From contig CAJTWL010000055.1 in assembly GCA_910579845.1 (NCBI GenBank), positions 1 through 5,468 on the forward strand: a stretch of DNA of 5,468 nucleotides. The letters run 5' to 3'. This document shows, in pieces, positions 4,847 through 5,468 of the stretch. This DNA comes from an uncultured Muribaculaceae bacterium. Its GTDB lineage: Bacteria; Bacteroidota; Bacteroidia; Bacteroidales; Muribaculaceae. The position numbers and the translations under genes were made by a program. The notes below the pieces were generated by a model that saw only the letters and a program-made list of their open reading frames with translations, was not told the DNA's origin and searched no databases. The stretch's first letter is position 1, and every line of letters begins with the position of its first letter.

Positions 4847-5468
4847 ATGAAAAAATATAACATTGCGGTAGCCGGTACCGGCTACGTAGGTCTCAGCATA
4901 GCCACACTTCTCGCACAGCACAATCATGTCACGGCTGTCGATGTGATACCCGAGAAGGTGGAGAAAATCAACCACCGGATCTCCCCTATTCAGGACGAGT
5001 ATATCGAAAAATATCTCGCGGAAAAGGATCTCGACCTGACCGCCACCCTTGACGGTGCGGAGGCATACCGCGATGCCGATTTCGTCGTCATCGCCGCTCC
5101 CACCAACTACGACCCCGTCAGGAACTACTTCGACACTCATTGCATAGAGGAGGTAATCGACCTTGTGCTGAGTGTGAATCAGGACGCGGTGATGGTCATA
5201 AAATCCACTATTCCCGTTGGTTACTGCCGGAGCCTCTACCTTAAATACGCCTCCAGGCTCGTAACTCATGACTCTGACTTGAAACCTAAGTTCAACCTTC
5301 TCTTCTTCCCCGAATTCCTCCGTGAGAGCAAGGCGCTCTACGACAATCTGTATCCGTCGAGGATAATAGCGGGAATACCGAAGATCATGGACCGGCAGGA
5401 ATTTGCAGAGGAAAACGCCGCAATCGAAGCGGTCACAGATATCGCCGGACTCACCGGGTCGGCGCACA
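4847..5468 (+). CDS. ugd: UDP-glucose 6-dehydrogenase, N-terminal part (runs off the window)
   Basis: The first 207 residues are present; the gene continues beyond the window. The enzyme oxidises UDP-glucose to UDP-glucuronate with two NAD+ in the cytoplasm, supplying acidic sugars for capsule or exopolysaccharide. Visible motifs are the Rossmann GTGYVG (10-15), the NAD-ribose-binding acid D32 in AVDV, PIQDEYIEKYL (47-57), VIAAPTNYDP (81-90), KSTIPVG (119-125) and the substrate-binding FFPEFLRESKALYDNLYPSRII (153-174). Spacing matches the short bacterial form of about 390-430 residues. The catalytic cysteine near residue 250-260 lies outside the window. A stretch around residues 127-150 (YCRSLYLKYASRLVTHDSDLKPKF) is longer than in the E. 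coli-type enzyme. The ATG at 4847 opens the motif-bearing frame directly (MKKYNIAVAGTGYVG), so the start is secure. A long ORF on the opposite strand here is a shadow of this gene. Confidence 0.96.
   Translation, partial: MKKYNIAVAGTGYVGLSIATLLAQHNHVTAVDVIPEKVEKINHRISPIQDEYIEKYLAEKDLDLTATLDGAEAYRDADFVVIAAPTNYDPVRNYFDTHCIEEVIDLVLSVNQDAVMVIKSTIPVGYCRSLYLKYASRLVTHDSDLKPKFNLLFFPEFLRESKALYDNLYPSRIIAGIPKIMDRQEFAEENAAIEAVTDIAGLTGSAH

Noticed and set aside
4829..5467. Long - strand ORF of 212 codons
   Set aside because: It is the antisense shadow of ugd; the + strand frame from 4847 carries unmistakable UDP-glucose dehydrogenase motifs.

Overview
The window looks like chromosomal or island DNA from a member of the Bacteroidota, most likely Bacteroidales. 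The support is several promoters of the TTTG-N19/20-TAnnTTTG type used by the Bacteroidetes primary sigma factor, weak Shine-Dalgarno signals, mid GC content, and a NusG-like domain of the UpxY type found at Bacteroides capsule loci. Genus cannot be fixed from the sequence.

Left part (1-1133): a terminator-like hairpin, a promoter and a 5'-end palindrome lead into a YhcG/DUF1016-family PD-(D/E)XK nuclease-like gene on the + strand. Next comes a 418-bp gene-free stretch (1134-1551). It holds paired CCTAACAG repeats, a promoter, nested hairpins and a good intrinsic terminator, so it may encode a small RNA or be the non-coding end of a mobile element.

Middle part (1552-2930, - strand): a CNNM/DUF21-CBS membrane protein that lacks the usual C-terminal CorC/HlyC domain, preceded by a small unrecognised protein with a hydrophobic N-terminus. 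The two are separated by a 70-bp inverted-repeat structure and are probably co-transcribed.

Right part (3107-5468, + strand): a strong promoter drives a 516-residue protein that reads as a degenerate tyrosine-recombinase-like region (about residues 47-300) joined in frame to a UpxY-like NusG module (NGN about 326-440, KOW about 450-475). A 138-nt repeat-rich leader with hairpins separates it from a UDP-glucose 6-dehydrogenase gene (ugd) that runs off the window end. UpxY proteins are specialised antiterminators of capsular polysaccharide operons, and Ugd makes UDP-glucuronate for such polymers, so this is probably the start of a surface polysaccharide locus. Its first gene would encode a composite regulator with a recombinase-derived DNA-binding part and an RNA-polymerase-binding part. 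That fusion is the most unusual feature of the window.
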